From contig CAMJRR010000017.1 in NCBI GenBank assembly GCA_946408345.1, positions 1-53,136 of the forward strand: DNA of 53,136 bases, in the 5' to 3' direction. Positions 16,311 through 27,000 of this stretch are shown here, one piece after another (the first letter of the stretch is position 1; each line of letters starts with the position of its first letter). The notes beneath the pieces were generated by a model, which worked only from the letters and a program-made list of their open reading frames with translations, made no database searches and was not told the DNA's origin. The stretch comes from an uncultured Bacteroidales bacterium. Its GTDB lineage: Bacteria; Bacteroidota; Bacteroidia; Bacteroidales; F082. The position numbers and the translations under genes are program-made.

Positions 16311-16510
16311 CGGAAATCTTTGATTCGATGATACGAAGTGAGACAAAATTTCGATGAGGAAGCTTTTTTATTTTGGTTTTATACGATTTTCGTAGGTTTT
16401 GCGTTGTTTTTTTTGACCATGACTGCTGACTATGACCATGACCGCATTTACGAATGGTAAAGTGGTCACAGTCATTGTCACAAGTCATAGTCCAAATAGT
16501 CAAAATAAAA

Positions 16511-17473
16511 ATGAAAAAGCTACAACTTTTACTATTGCTCCTGATACCCATAACGCTAACAGCACAACGCATTACCCCTGAAGAATACATCCAAACTTAC
16601 AAGGACATCGCCATCCGTGAGATGAAGACCCATAAGATTCCAGCCTCCATCACTTTGGCGCAAGGTCTTTTGGAGTCAGGTGCCGGCAATAGCTCGTTGG
16701 CGCGTCATGCGAAGAACCATTTCGGCATTAAGTGCCACAAGGGTTGGGACGGCGACACTTATTATATGGACGATGACGAAAAAAACGAATGTTTTCGCAA
16801 ATATGACAATGTGGAAGAATCCTTCCGTGACCATTCCGAGTTTTTGGCCACACGTAATCGATACGCCGCATTGTTCGATTTGGAAATTACCGATTTTGAA
16901 GGTTGGGCCAGGGGATTGAAAGCGGCAGGCTACGCCACCAACCCCAAATATGCCCAGTTGTTGATTGACCGGATCAATTTGTACGACTTGACCCAATACG
17001 ACCAAATCGCCCTTGGATTGCTGGAAGAAAACGCGGTGGGGACTGTCGATCCAGCTGCTGACGAGTACTTTGAGTTGGCATACTCCCCTGAGGACAAATC
17101 GATGTTTCCTTTGGCTGATATGACTCCTGACAAACGTTTCATTTATGAAAACAACAAGGTGCGATTTGTGTATGCTAAAGAAGGGGAGACGCCAGAAGGT
17201 ATGGCGAAGGCTTTTGGCATTAAATTCAAGCGTTTTTGCCAATACAATTGCTTGAAGCATCCCGAAGAGGTGGTTTTCCACAGCGGTGATGTGGTGTATC
17301 TCTCACAGTTGAGAAACAGCAATTGGAAAGCCAAGAAATATACCGTTCAGGAAGGAGAAACCCTCCGCGATGTGGCTTTGCGCTTTGCCGTTAAGCCAGA
17401 AAGGATATTGAGGATGAATGATATGGATGAAGGCGTAAGGCTGCAGAAAGGGCAGGAACTTTGGCTGAGGTAG
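16511..17473 (+). CDS. Secreted glucosaminidase with LysM domains
   Basis: The protein is 320 aa starting at the ATG at 16511, whose product begins directly with a signal peptide (MKKLQLLLLLLIPITLTAQ). An earlier frame start at 16454 would add a non-signal extension and is rejected. Residues about 25-165 are a mannosyl-glycoprotein endo-beta-N-acetylglucosaminidase (GH73/FlgJ-like) domain with the catalytic Glu in AQGLLESGAGNSSLA and the NHFGIKCH block. A degenerate LysM-like segment (about 215-270) and a clear C-terminal LysM (YTVQEGETLRDVALRF...LQKGQELWL) should bind peptidoglycan. It probably cleaves glycan chains during wall growth. It is divergent from rsmG. Confidence 0.9.
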   Translation: MKKLQLLLLLLIPITLTAQRITPEEYIQTYKDIAIREMKTHKIPASITLAQGLLESGAGNSSLARHAKNHFGIKCHKGWDGDTYYMDDDEKNECFRKYDNVEESFRDHSEFLATRNRYAALFDLEITDFEGWARGLKAAGYATNPKYAQLLIDRINLYDLTQYDQIALGLLEENAVGTVDPAADEYFELAYSPEDKSMFPLADMTPDKRFIYENNKVRFVYAKEGETPEGMAKAFGIKFKRFCQYNCLKHPEEVVFHSGDVVYLSQLRNSNWKAKKYTVQEGETLRDVALRFAVKPERILRMNDMDEGVRLQKGQELWLR

Positions 17474-17611
17474 GAAAGACGTAATCATAATTTGACCCTG
17501 AAACTGCGTGTCGAGGGGTGAGCTGGACAACCTTTCAAGGCTGGCTTACATCTGCATTGAGCATATCTCAGAAAAATAATGTCAATCGTATGGACGAGAA
17601 CAAATATTTTC

Positions 17612-17619
17612 TAATTTTG
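17612..17619 (+). promoter_or_regulatory. mscL promoter -7 box
   Basis: TAATTTTG, an exact TAnnTTTG match, lies 51 bp before the mscL start. The A-rich leader has no Shine-Dalgarno sequence. Confidence 0.65.
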
Positions 17620-17670
17620 CACTGATAAACAATTCAACAAATAAAAATTCAACAATTAAACATCAGCATT

Positions 17671-18096
17671 ATGGGTAAATTTATGCAAGAATTCAAGGAG
17701 TTTGCCATGAAGGGCAACGTCATGGACATGGCTGTCGGTGTGGTCATCGGCGGTGCGTTCGGAAAAATCGTGTCATCATTGGTCTCCGACATCATTATGC
17801 CGCTCATCGGCGCTGTTACGGGTGGCCTTAACTTCACCGATTGGAAGTGGGTGATCCGCGAAGCCGTCATGGACGGGGAGACCGTCGTGAAACCGGCATT
17901 GACCATGACTTGGGGTAACTTCCTCCAGGTGATCTTTGACTTCATCATCATTGCCTTCTCCATCTTCTTGGTCATCAAGGGCATCAACAGTATGAAGCGC
18001 AAAGAGGAAGAAAAACCCGCTGAGCCTGCCGCTCCCGCTGGCCCGACGCAAGAGGAACTCCTTGCCGAAATCCGCGACCTGCTGAAGAACAAATAA
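17671..18096 (+). CDS. mscL: Large-conductance mechanosensitive channel MscL
   Basis: The protein is 141 aa, about the usual length. It starts with the amphipathic N-terminal helix [22 protein letters not shown]1 follows, running through [25 protein letters not shown] with the conserved gate glycines. A periplasmic loop (about 50-85), TM2 ([21 protein letters not shown]) and a charged C-terminal bundle helix with an E/P/A linker complete it. It forms a homopentameric inner-membrane pore that opens under high membrane tension and releases solutes during hypo-osmotic shock. It is monocistronic with its own promoter and terminator. Confidence 0.96.
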   Translation: MGKFMQEFKEFAMKGNVMDMAVGVVIGGAFGKIVSSLVSDIIMPLIGAVTGGLNFTDWKWVIREAVMDGETVVKPALTMTWGNFLQVIFDFIIIAFSIFLVIKGINSMKRKEEEKPAEPAAPAGPTQEELLAEIRDLLKNK

Positions 18097-18122
18097 TTGT
18101 TTCAGGCAGATGGAAACTGAAG

Positions 18123-18155
18123 AAGGGCGCACCTGATTAGGTTGCGCCCTGCTTT
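18123..18155 (+). terminator. mscL terminator
   Basis: AGGGCGCACCT (18123-18133) pairs with AGGTTGCGCCCT across loop GATT, with one bulged T; a GCTTTGTGTT tail follows. A second 9-bp hairpin (CCGCGTAAA/TTTACGCGG, 18167-18200) and a TTTTTGGCTAT/ATAGCCAAAAA pair lie further on before the next promoter. Confidence 0.75.
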
Positions 18156-18299
18156 GTGTTATACTCCGCGTAAACGACAAAAATAGGTCACTTTACGCGG
18201 ATGATAGTTTTATTTTTGGCTATCAGGCCACAAAAATACACTCAAATAGCCAAAAAAAATCCATTTTCCTGAAATCGTCGCCGTTTTCTCAAAAAACAC

Positions 18300-18307
18300 T
18301 ACATTTG
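18300..18307 (+). promoter_or_regulatory. Promoter -7 box for the CHU_C cargo gene
   Basis: TACATTTG, a TAnnTTTG match, lies 20 bp before the ATG at 18328. Confidence 0.65.
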
Positions 18308-18327
18308 CAATCTCAATTGGTAGTGCA

Positions 18328-20589
18328 ATGAAGCGCAAACTGCTACTTATATTGGCTTTTTTTCTGTTCCTCGCCTTCTCTGCCAAGGCGACTCACCAAC
18401 GTGCAGCTGAAATCACTTACACTTGGCTGGGCGGCAATGCTTACGAGTTCACGCTGACTTGTTATACCTATTCACCCAGTCCTGCTGGTATTCAGCGCGA
18501 CTCGCTCCTCGTGCAATGGGGCGACGGTTTGGAGGAATACATCCCCCGCGTGGTGCTGCAAGACTTGGGCGACGACTACACCCTTAACGTCTACAAGCAA
18601 ATCCATAATTTCTCCTCATCTGGCACTTTTACCATTAGCATGGAGGATGCCAACCGCAACTTTGGTGTCGTCAATGTCCCCAACTCGGTGATGGTGCCGA
18701 TGCATATCGAGACGGAGTTGGTCATCAACCCGTTTCTGGGCAACAATAATTCGGTGCAACTGCTCAATGCACCTGTCGACAAAGGTTGCGTGGGCAAACT
18801 CTATCTCCATAATCCTTCGGCCTACGACCCTGATGGTGACAGCCTGAGCTATCGGCTTGTCACCTGCAAGGGACAAGACGGCATTGAAATTGCCGGATAC
18901 ACTTTGCCGCAGGCATCGCAATCTTTTGACATCGACCCTGTTACGGGTGAGTTACGTTGGGATGTTCCCGTGCTGCAAGGTGAGTATAACGTGGCCATTA
19001 TGGTGGAGGAGTGGCGTCATGGCATAAAGATAGGCTCAGTCGTCCGCGATATGCAAATTCTGATTTCATCTTGCAACAACGACTTGCCTGAGATACAATG
19101 CGACGACTCCTATTGCCTCGTTGCTGGCGAGCAACTCAGTTTTGTCATTTCGGCCTCCGACACCAATGGTGACAATGTCACTTTGACTGCTTCGGGCGCA
19201 CCGCTCGAATTGCCCACCAATCCGGCTCTGTTGAGCCCTGAGTCCGCTTTTGGCTTGCATCCCCAGATGGAATTCCTTTGGAACACCACTTATGCCCACA
19301 TCCGCAACATACCTTATCAGGTGGTGATTCATGCCAAGGATGATGCTGTCCCTGTCAGCTTGACTAACATTAAGACGGTGAGCATCAATGTGATGGCTCC
19401 CAAAGTGCAAAGTTTTGCCGCCGAAGTGCAAGGCCATAATGTTGTATTGTCGTGGGCAAACTATCCTTGCACCAATGCCTCAGCATTGCTTGTCTATCGC
19501 AAGGCGGGCTGTGATGGCTATGAGCCCGATGCCTGCGAGACAGGCATCCGCCAAGGATATCAGTTGGTAGCCACCTTGAAGGACTGTTCTTTGACCACAT
19601 TTACTGACCATGACCTGCCGCAAGGCGTTGAATACGAATACCGTATCTTGGCACAATTTCCCGATGGCACTTTGGGTATCGTCAGCGATGCTGCCTGTGT
19701 GAGACTGAAAAACGACAGCCCGCTGGTGACTCATGTCACTAACGACAGTAGGGACCTTGTCTCTGGTCATGTGTCCATCTGTTGGGCAAGACCGAAAGAG
19801 ATTGACGACCAATATGTTGCTCCTTTCAGTTACGCCTTGTCCCGCATTCTTGATGGCACGACCTCAGTAGTTTACGAAGGTGCCGATACTTGTTTTCTGG
19901 ACGCTACCCTCGATTTGGCCGATGCGAGCTCATTAATATATAAGGTGGAGATGAGGGATGCCGAGCAACAATTGATGGGCGCGAGTGCTATGGCCTCGGC
20001 TGTGATGCTCACGATAAGTGGAACCAGCAACGAGGCACTTCTCACGTGGACGGAGGAAGTACCTTGGCTCGTGGATAGTGCTCAAGTCTTCAAGGAGGCG
20101 GACAATCAATTCATCAAGGTCGCTTCGGTGGTGGGAACGACATTTACAGACACCGAGGTGGAGAGTGAAGAGAGTTATCGTTACTATGTCCGCACTTTTG
20201 GCCATTATTCCTTGGAGGGCATTATGCGGCCATTGGTGAATTATTCTGCTATTAGGTCGGTGCGCATTGGGCAAGAAGAACCCATCGAGGAGTTTTCATA
20301 TATGTTACCCAATGTCATCACGCCTAATGGTGACGGCTACAATGATTTGTTTGAGCCCAAGGTGACGGGACTTTCGCTTATTACGGGTGCAAAGACGGTC
20401 ATCTTCAACCGTTGGGGCAACGTCATTTGCGATACCGACGACCCACTCATCCTTTGGGACGGCAAAAGCAAGCAGACTAATATGGACTGTCCGGCAGGCA
20501 CTTATTTCTTTGTCACTGACATCACATACCAAAGCACAGCAGGGGAGGAGACACTCCATTTACAAGGGTCGATTACGATTGTACGATAA
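18328..20589 (+). CDS. T9SS type B (gliding motility C-terminal) secreted protein
   Basis: The protein is 753 aa. It has a signal peptide (1-22, ending AKAT). The body contains several beta-sandwich repeats: a first part with the motif RAAEITYTWLGGNAYEF common to CHU_C-type adhesins, the cadherin-like ETDPDGDSLSY-type segment YDPDGDSLSYRLV, and Fn3-like domains (about 355-470 and 470-630). The end is the CHU_C/gliding-motility C-terminal domain: LPNVITPNGDGYNDLFEPK, VIFNRWGNVI, WDGKS, CPAGTYFF. That tail marks secretion through T9SS as a type B cargo. It is transcribed alone. The ligand is unknown. Confidence 0.93.
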   Translation: MKRKLLLILAFFLFLAFSAKATHQRAAEITYTWLGGNAYEFTLTCYTYSPSPAGIQRDSLLVQWGDGLEEYIPRVVLQDLGDDYTLNVYKQIHNFSSSGTFTISMEDANRNFGVVNVPNSVMVPMHIETELVINPFLGNNNSVQLLNAPVDKGCVGKLYLHNPSAYDPDGDSLSYRLVTCKGQDGIEIAGYTLPQASQSFDIDPVTGELRWDVPVLQGEYNVAIMVEEWRHGIKIGSVVRDMQILISSCNNDLPEIQCDDSYCLVAGEQLSFVISASDTNGDNVTLTASGAPLELPTNPALLSPESAFGLHPQMEFLWNTTYAHIRNIPYQVVIHAKDDAVPVSLTNIKTVSINVMAPKVQSFAAEVQGHNVVLSWANYPCTNASALLVYRKAGCDGYEPDACETGIRQGYQLVATLKDCSLTTFTDHDLPQGVEYEYRILAQFPDGTLGIVSDAACVRLKNDSPLVTHVTNDSRDLVSGHVSICWARPKEIDDQYVAPFSYALSRILDGTTSVVYEGADTCFLDATLDLADASSLIYKVEMRDAEQQLMGASAMASAVMLTISGTSNEALLTWTEEVPWLVDSAQVFKEADNQFIKVASVVGTTFTDTEVESEESYRYYVRTFGHYSLEGIMRPLVNYSAIRSVRIGQEEPIEEFSYMLPNVITPNGDGYNDLFEPKVTGLSLITGAKTVIFNRWGNVICDTDDPLILWDGKSKQTNMDCPAGTYFFVTDITYQSTAGEETLHLQGSITIVR

Positions 20590-20855
20590 TAGGGTCGGAT
20601 TTTCTTTCTCGCCCTGACAACTTTCCCGTTTTGTGTACGCGTCGCATCACGTCACAACTATGAGGTAGAGAATCTGCAATGAAGTGTGGAGGAGGCAATC
20701 CAGGGAATGACATAGTTAAGGTTCCTATGTTGGACTTTTTCGTATTGTTTCGTGCTTCACGGTGCTTGTGAGTGCGAAGCCTTAAGGTGTCAAAGCAGCT
20801 TCTTTTCCCGTAAAAATTTTTTATTATAAATCACCTATAGTCTAAAAAATATTGC
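20590..20855. other. Intergenic stretch before the first giant gene
   Basis: About 270 bp without a gene. I see no strong terminator for the preceding cargo gene. A loose inverted pair (GTGCTTCACGG and GTGAGTGCGAAGC, about 20752-20782) and a GGAATGACATA block at 20710 like that of the repeat at 239-359 are present. The rest is A/T-rich up to the promoter at 20856. Confidence 0.6.
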
Positions 20856-20863
20856 TACTTTTG
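20856..20863 (+). promoter_or_regulatory. Promoter -7 box of giant gene 1
   Basis: TACTTTTG followed by GCAGC. The start codon is 206 bp after the last base of the box, so the leader is close to 200 nt. Confidence 0.7.
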
Positions 20864-21068
20864 CAGCGCCAAAGGGCGTTACATAATACCCTTGGTTTTG
20901 CTACATAATGAATCGAGTTGTTTAATAAATAAAACATTGAAAAACAGAAGGTTATAAACAGCTAATATAAAGAAATACGGTTGGAATGCGCTTTATAACT
21001 ATTGAGTGTTCCTTCCTTTTTTGTGGTGTTAAAACGAGTACAAATAAATTATAAAAATAAAAAGCTAA
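20864..21068 (+). promoter_or_regulatory. Long structured leader of giant gene 1
   Basis: The leader of about 200 nt begins with GCGCCAAAGGGCGTT, which can fold as CGCC-AAAG-GGCG or as CCAAAGGG pairing with CCCTTGG (20869-20895). The leader of giant gene 2 is the same length (205 versus 206 bp from box to ATG). It shares the opening GCGCC(A/T)AAG, a CAGA(AG/TA)GTTATAAA block at about offset 80, and a T-rich then A-rich end. The start codon has no Shine-Dalgarno sequence. A role in mRNA stability or translation control is inference. Confidence 0.55.
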
Positions 21069-24000
21069 ATGAATCAACTAGTTACAATTCCTCAAAACAG
21101 GAAAACGATTATGCGACAAAAGCTATGCAAGTGTAAGCCTCATCTTGGGATGAGGGTGGTTTTCTTTGTCCTCTGCTCAGTGCTTTTCGCCTTGCCGGCC
21201 AAGGCACAGGAGACACTGAAAATGACCAACGGCACACGACAGGTGCCGGCCAACGGTTACCGCTTCTACGACTCGGGCGGCCCGCTGCTCTACGACCCCG
21301 CTCTTGACCCCGAGAACGCCGACGAGTACAACTGGACCACCTGGTACCAGCACAACGAGGAGTACACCCTGACTCTCACCGTACCCGAAGGCTATGGTAT
21401 CGAGATTGAGTTTAGCAAACTCCTTATCAACAACGACTTCCTGTCGTTCTATGAAGGCAATACCGTGGCCGAGGAAAACCTCATCGGCACCTTCACCAAC
21501 AACGACTATTCTACGAGTCTGTGCTCCGCTACAGATCCCTTCACGGTGGCCTCGCATGGCAACATGACCCTCCACTTCAGCTCCGACTACCACTGGCGTG
21601 ACGAAGGTTGGGAAGCCGTTATCCGCCGTGTCCAAATCAGCAACTTTGCACCCCAGCCTCCCGTTGCAGTGATGGCCGCTTGCGACAACATGATGTCGCT
21701 CATCCCCACTACAAAGGGAGACGAAAGCACTGTCTTGCAATATAAGATTGGCTCGGGTGCCTACCAGACCTATACCCCAGGTGCTTTGATTGACCTGAAC
21801 AGCCAAACCTACCCCTTGACTGTGACAGTGCAATCCGTTGTTGACGGTGTGGCTTCGACTGAAAAGCACTTCACTTTTGACCATAAGATTACTGCTCCAG
21901 GAAAGCCTACCTATGTGCCTAACCCCAGCAACAACACCATCACGGTGTATTTCCCCAACAAACCTGCTGGCGTGAACGACACCTATTATATAAGGTGGAC
22001 CATCAACAATAACCCTAACGACTCCACTGCTGCTAACTATGTTGCTGAAAATCCCCAGCTTTGGGAGGTGAGCGGTCATGAATTCCAACAACCCAGCAAT
22101 ACGCCCAACACTGTGCCCGCGGGCGTTATCGATTATACCAATGTGACGCTGAGCACGCCTTTCTATATCCACTTCGCCACCCGAGGCACCACCTGCCCCA
22201 ACGATTTCTCATGGGTGAGGACCGTGGAGATTACCCAGCGCAACGTTCCCATGCCGACCATCACCTTTGCCACCAATGGCAGCAACCAAGGTGTTACCAC
22301 TTTGGCTTGCAGTCTGGAGGGTGCCACCATCTATTATACCACCGATGGCCGCGAGCCTACCACCTCCAGCGCACAATACACTTCCACCACAAACTTGGTG
22401 GTAGCGCCTGGTACCACGGTGAAGGCTATCGCCGTGAAGACGGGTTACACCAATTCCGCCGTGGCTTCGGCCATCTTCGTACCTGGTGCTGAGAGTGGCG
22501 ACCCACAAAGCGGCACCTACGGCAGCGTTGTCCTCTTGGACGACCGCGAGGACCACAGCTGGAGCTACTATAGCGATGGCGAACAGCCTATCCACAGCCT
22601 CAACCCCGCCGACATTAAGATTACCTATTTAGGCAATGGTAAGATGTACACATCCACGAGTGCTACACCTTCTGGTAGTTTATCCAATGTCACAGGCGTG
22701 AAAGTAAGTAATACTGAAACCGAAGACACTTTCATCTATCTGAAGACTCTTGAGCGTGCCAATGGTAATGCTGGTACGGGCAATTGCGATTATACCACCA
22801 TCCCCAACCCCTTCTCAGTACGTCCCAAGTTTACCAGTGGAACCACCACCTATTACACTGGTTTCTACACTTGGCGAGTGAAGAGTGTTTCTGGAGGTAG
22901 CATCAGTGGCAAAGCTGTGGGCGACTTCATTAATGCTGAAACAGAAGTTGCTTTTGTTCCAGATTCCGAATACGGTATGGAAGTTGAACTCGAGGCTGTT
23001 TGGGCACGTGCCTATGTGACCACGAGCACTTCTACTTCTGGCCTCCAATCTAGCGTGGGCTATGAACGTAACTTTATGGTGCTGAGTAGCAACCCAGCAA
23101 CTCAAAATACCCCAACTACAGTAGGTACTGGCAATACTTATGAAAATGGTTTATATTTTCCCACCCGCACCTACTATAATTATTCGTTGACGCAACAGAT
23201 TTATACGGCCGCTGAAATTAACGGCAGAGGCGTAATCACCTCACTTGCTTTCCGCGTACAGCGTGCCGCAACAAATGGAGGTGCTAGAAACCTTGATATT
23301 TATATTTCTGTTCCTTCCGTGAATTACTTCTACGCAAATAGTTCTAATTATAATACAAAAACCGTGGAAGATGATGATTTAGTGTTCTCTGGATCTGTTG
23401 CTTTCACTTCTACAGGTTGGGTAACCATACCGTTGGATACCCCATACAATTACAATGGCAATGACGACCTGATGATTACTGTTGTAGATAAAACAGGAAG
23501 TAGTAGCAATTCTAATAACAATGCTGCTCGTTTCTATACCTACTCCACTGGCGCAAATCATTCTGTGTATATCTATAGGGATAGTAATGGAGCTTATCAA
23601 CCAAATAACAATTATATTTACCGAGGAAATCTTTCAACTTATAACAACCAGATTCAGTTCATAAAGACAACTAGTGCGCTTTCGGGCATCACTGTTCCCT
23701 GTACTATCACTAGTATCAATCCCGATGGCTCAAATGCGTCATCGTCGGTTTCGTTGGCAGGTAGTATTACCTGTGGAGCCGATACCAAGTTTGAGAACAT
23801 CAAGATGAACGCCATACCACTCCTTTCTGCAAATGGCCATGACTTGGTAGTAGGTCGTGGCGTGACTCCAACCACATCTGGAGGCATTTGTGCTTCATAC
23901 GTGAATGGTTTACTTGCCAATGCAACCTCACCTATCTATCGTATTCGTTTGGAGAGTGGAAGATATGAAATTGTCTCTATGGTGGATGGTTATTATCTCA

Positions 24001-27000
24001 ATGAAAGCTCCCTGACTATTTCAGGTACTCCAAAGGTCTCTTTAGTCTTGGGTAGCGATTACGATCGAGCTTCAGAGAGGTATGAGGAGGGCAGTATTCA
24101 AATTACCGATGCCTTGGATGTGACCACCGCTGTTGCTGTAGGCCGTGGCCTTGAAATTGGATCAACTTCCATGGTGGGCCAAGAAACCTTCAAGACCTGG
24201 GTAAAGAGCGGAAAGATTTGCTCAAGTCACGACATGAGCTCATTCAATGCCGATTTCCCAAAAGTCCTTTATATGAGTTCACATGGTGATGCTACATACG
24301 CTGGTTACAGAAAACTCTTCATCGAAGGTGGTGAGATTTCCGCGGTTGCTGGTGGTATGGATAACTGCAATCCCGACAAGACAAATAGTCATGTGAAGAC
24401 GTTTACTGCTAGAATGACCAATGGCCATATTAGAAGTGCTCTTTTTGGTGGCGCTGCACAAGTACCTTCAGGTGGCGACAAGGAAATTATCGTCACAGGT
24501 GGCATAGTCACAGGTTGGATTGGCGCTGGCTGTAATGGTACTGCTGATTCTGGTGGTCAAACCTATGGCGAAGGTTTCATATATTTTGGCGGCGATGCCA
24601 TATCTGGAGGCGAAGGTAGCACGAATACGACTAATGGTGCCGCTGGCGGCTATATTTTTGGCGCTGGTAACGGACGTGCCTCAGCAACCACTTCTGGTGA
24701 GATGACTTTTGGAACCAACGTAGTGATTGCTGACCAATGCGATGTTCAGCACGATGTGTATGGTGGCGGTAACTATGGATATGCAAAGGTGTATAGCAAG
24801 GTTTATGTGTTGGGTGGCACCGTCCATGGCAATGTCTTTGGTGGTGCCAACCAAAAGAAAGGTCCTGCGACCACCGTTACTATGAAAGACGGTATTGTGG
24901 AAGGGAATCTTTATGGCGGTTCAAATATAACTGGCGAAATCAAAGCTTCAACAACGATCAACTACTCTGGAGGAACCGCCAACAACATTTATGGAGGTGG
25001 TTTAGGCGAGAACACCCATATCAAATCAGGTACCAATGTCAATGTTACCAATGGTTCATTAAACGGCAACGTGTATGGTGGTGGCCAATTAGGCACAGTG
25101 AGTGGAAACACAAATGTTTCTATTCAGGGAGGTACCGTTCATAATGTATTTGGTGCTGGTAAAGGCAATAGTACACATTCCGCTAATATCAGCGGTAACA
25201 CCAATGTTATTGTTTCGGGTGGTACTGTTGAAGGTTCAGTATATGGCGGTGGTGAAGAAGGCACCGTTTCTTTCAATCCGATTACTAGTGAAGAAATTTT
25301 TGAGGATTTTGAAAATGGTTTACCTGACGGATGGGTCATAAGCGATAACGATGGTGATGGCTATAGTTGGTTCGCATACGGAGGAACAATGATTTCTCAA
25401 AGTTACGACAATACATTAGGTGTGTTAACACCCGACAACTGGTTGATCTCCAATCAGGTTCCTTTGGGAGGTTCTGTGAGTTTTTATGCGGAAGGTGTTA
25501 GCAGTTATCCTGCTGAAGTTTTTGCCGTTTATCTTTCTACTACAAGTCAGACTTCCGGCTTTACGAAAATTGGTGGTGATTATACTGCAACTGGCACTTA
25601 TACGAAATATGAAGTTGACTTGAGTGCTTACAGTGGTATGGGATACATTGCCATCCGACATTACAATTGTACCGACCAATTCTATTTGACCGTGGATGAC
25701 TTTACCGTTAATTATGATGTAACATCACCCACCCAAGATCTTACCTCTACTGTTTCCATCAATGGCGGTACCATCAACGAGGATGTGTTTGGCGGCGGTC
25801 GTTTGGGTAAGACCGAGGGCGATGTCCTTGTCAATGTGTTCGACGGCAACATCGCCGGTAGCGTGTATGGCGGTGCCTTTGGCAAACGAAATGAAGTGTA
25901 TATTGCCGGTACCCACACCGTCAACGTTACGGGCGGCAACATCTACACCAACGTGTACGGCGGCTCACGTAACGCCGACGATGCTTTGACTTTCAGCCCG
26001 ACGACTGGTGGATCGGATCCCATCAACCATGTCAACATTAGTGGCGGTCACATCTACTATCAGGTGTTCGGTAGCGGCTACTTCGGCCATAACTATGGTT
26101 CGGTGTATGTCTTCGTTGGCCAGAACGCTATCAACAATGCACCCAATGCGGCCCCTACCGCAGGCGTGAACTACAATGCAGCCGCACTGCTCATCGATGG
26201 TTCCGTGTGGGCGGGCGCCGACTTCGGTAACTTCGATGGTAACTCGTTCGGTGCAGAGACCATCGAAGGCTATTCCAATGTCTATATCGATGGCTTGGGA
26301 TACAATACCGTGAGCACCCAACCTTCCGATGCCGGTTACATGAACATCGGCGGGTCCGTGTTCGGCTCAGGCACCTCGTGCTACGCTGGCATTCTCGGTC
26401 GCGACCTCATTCTCCGCAATTACGGACAGGCCGTCGAAAATCCCAACTATGGTTCCAAGGAGGCCATTATCGAGCCTTACACCACGGCCACGCGTAACCT
26501 GAAGTCAATCCAGTTCTTCAACAACGCTGTCATCGACCAGGCCCATGTCCACTTCATCGGACAGGGCCGTATCAACTCGTTGGTGGCTACCGAGAAATAT
26601 TCCATTTACGAAATTGCGACCGTGGCGCGTGTCACCAACGGCAGCTCCCTCTTCCTCGATTTCCCCATGGACCAGATCATGAAGTTGGGCAGCTATGTAT
26701 GCAATGACGTGTATGTTGCCTCGCCGAGCTTTACGGTGGTGGACTACACCGACCTTCCCACGACGGGTCACGACAACAAGTTCCGTGTGAATAACGGTGC
26801 CTTTATCAATGTGAAGTACCTTGGTGGTTACGGCACGGGTAAGGACTACGGTGAATTGCAAGGTTTCTTCTACATGATGACCGAAGACGAGAACAGCACC
26901 TGCGCTTATGCTCGTCCGAAGCAGAGTACCGATGCGGGCAATCAAATCAATTCTGAATATGATAACCCGAACGACGGTGGTTTCTTGAGCTATGACGCAT

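Noticed and set aside
18211..18263. TTTTTGGCTAT/ATAGCCAAAAA inverted pair as a terminator
   Set aside because: Its T-run precedes the stem on either strand instead of following it, and the mscL terminator is already accounted for at 18123.
24300..26100. Possible CRISPR-like or tandem DNA array, because of repeated glycine-rich units
   Set aside because: The repetition is at protein level (GGTV...VYGGG) with varied codons and spacing. There are no identical DNA repeats with unique spacers.
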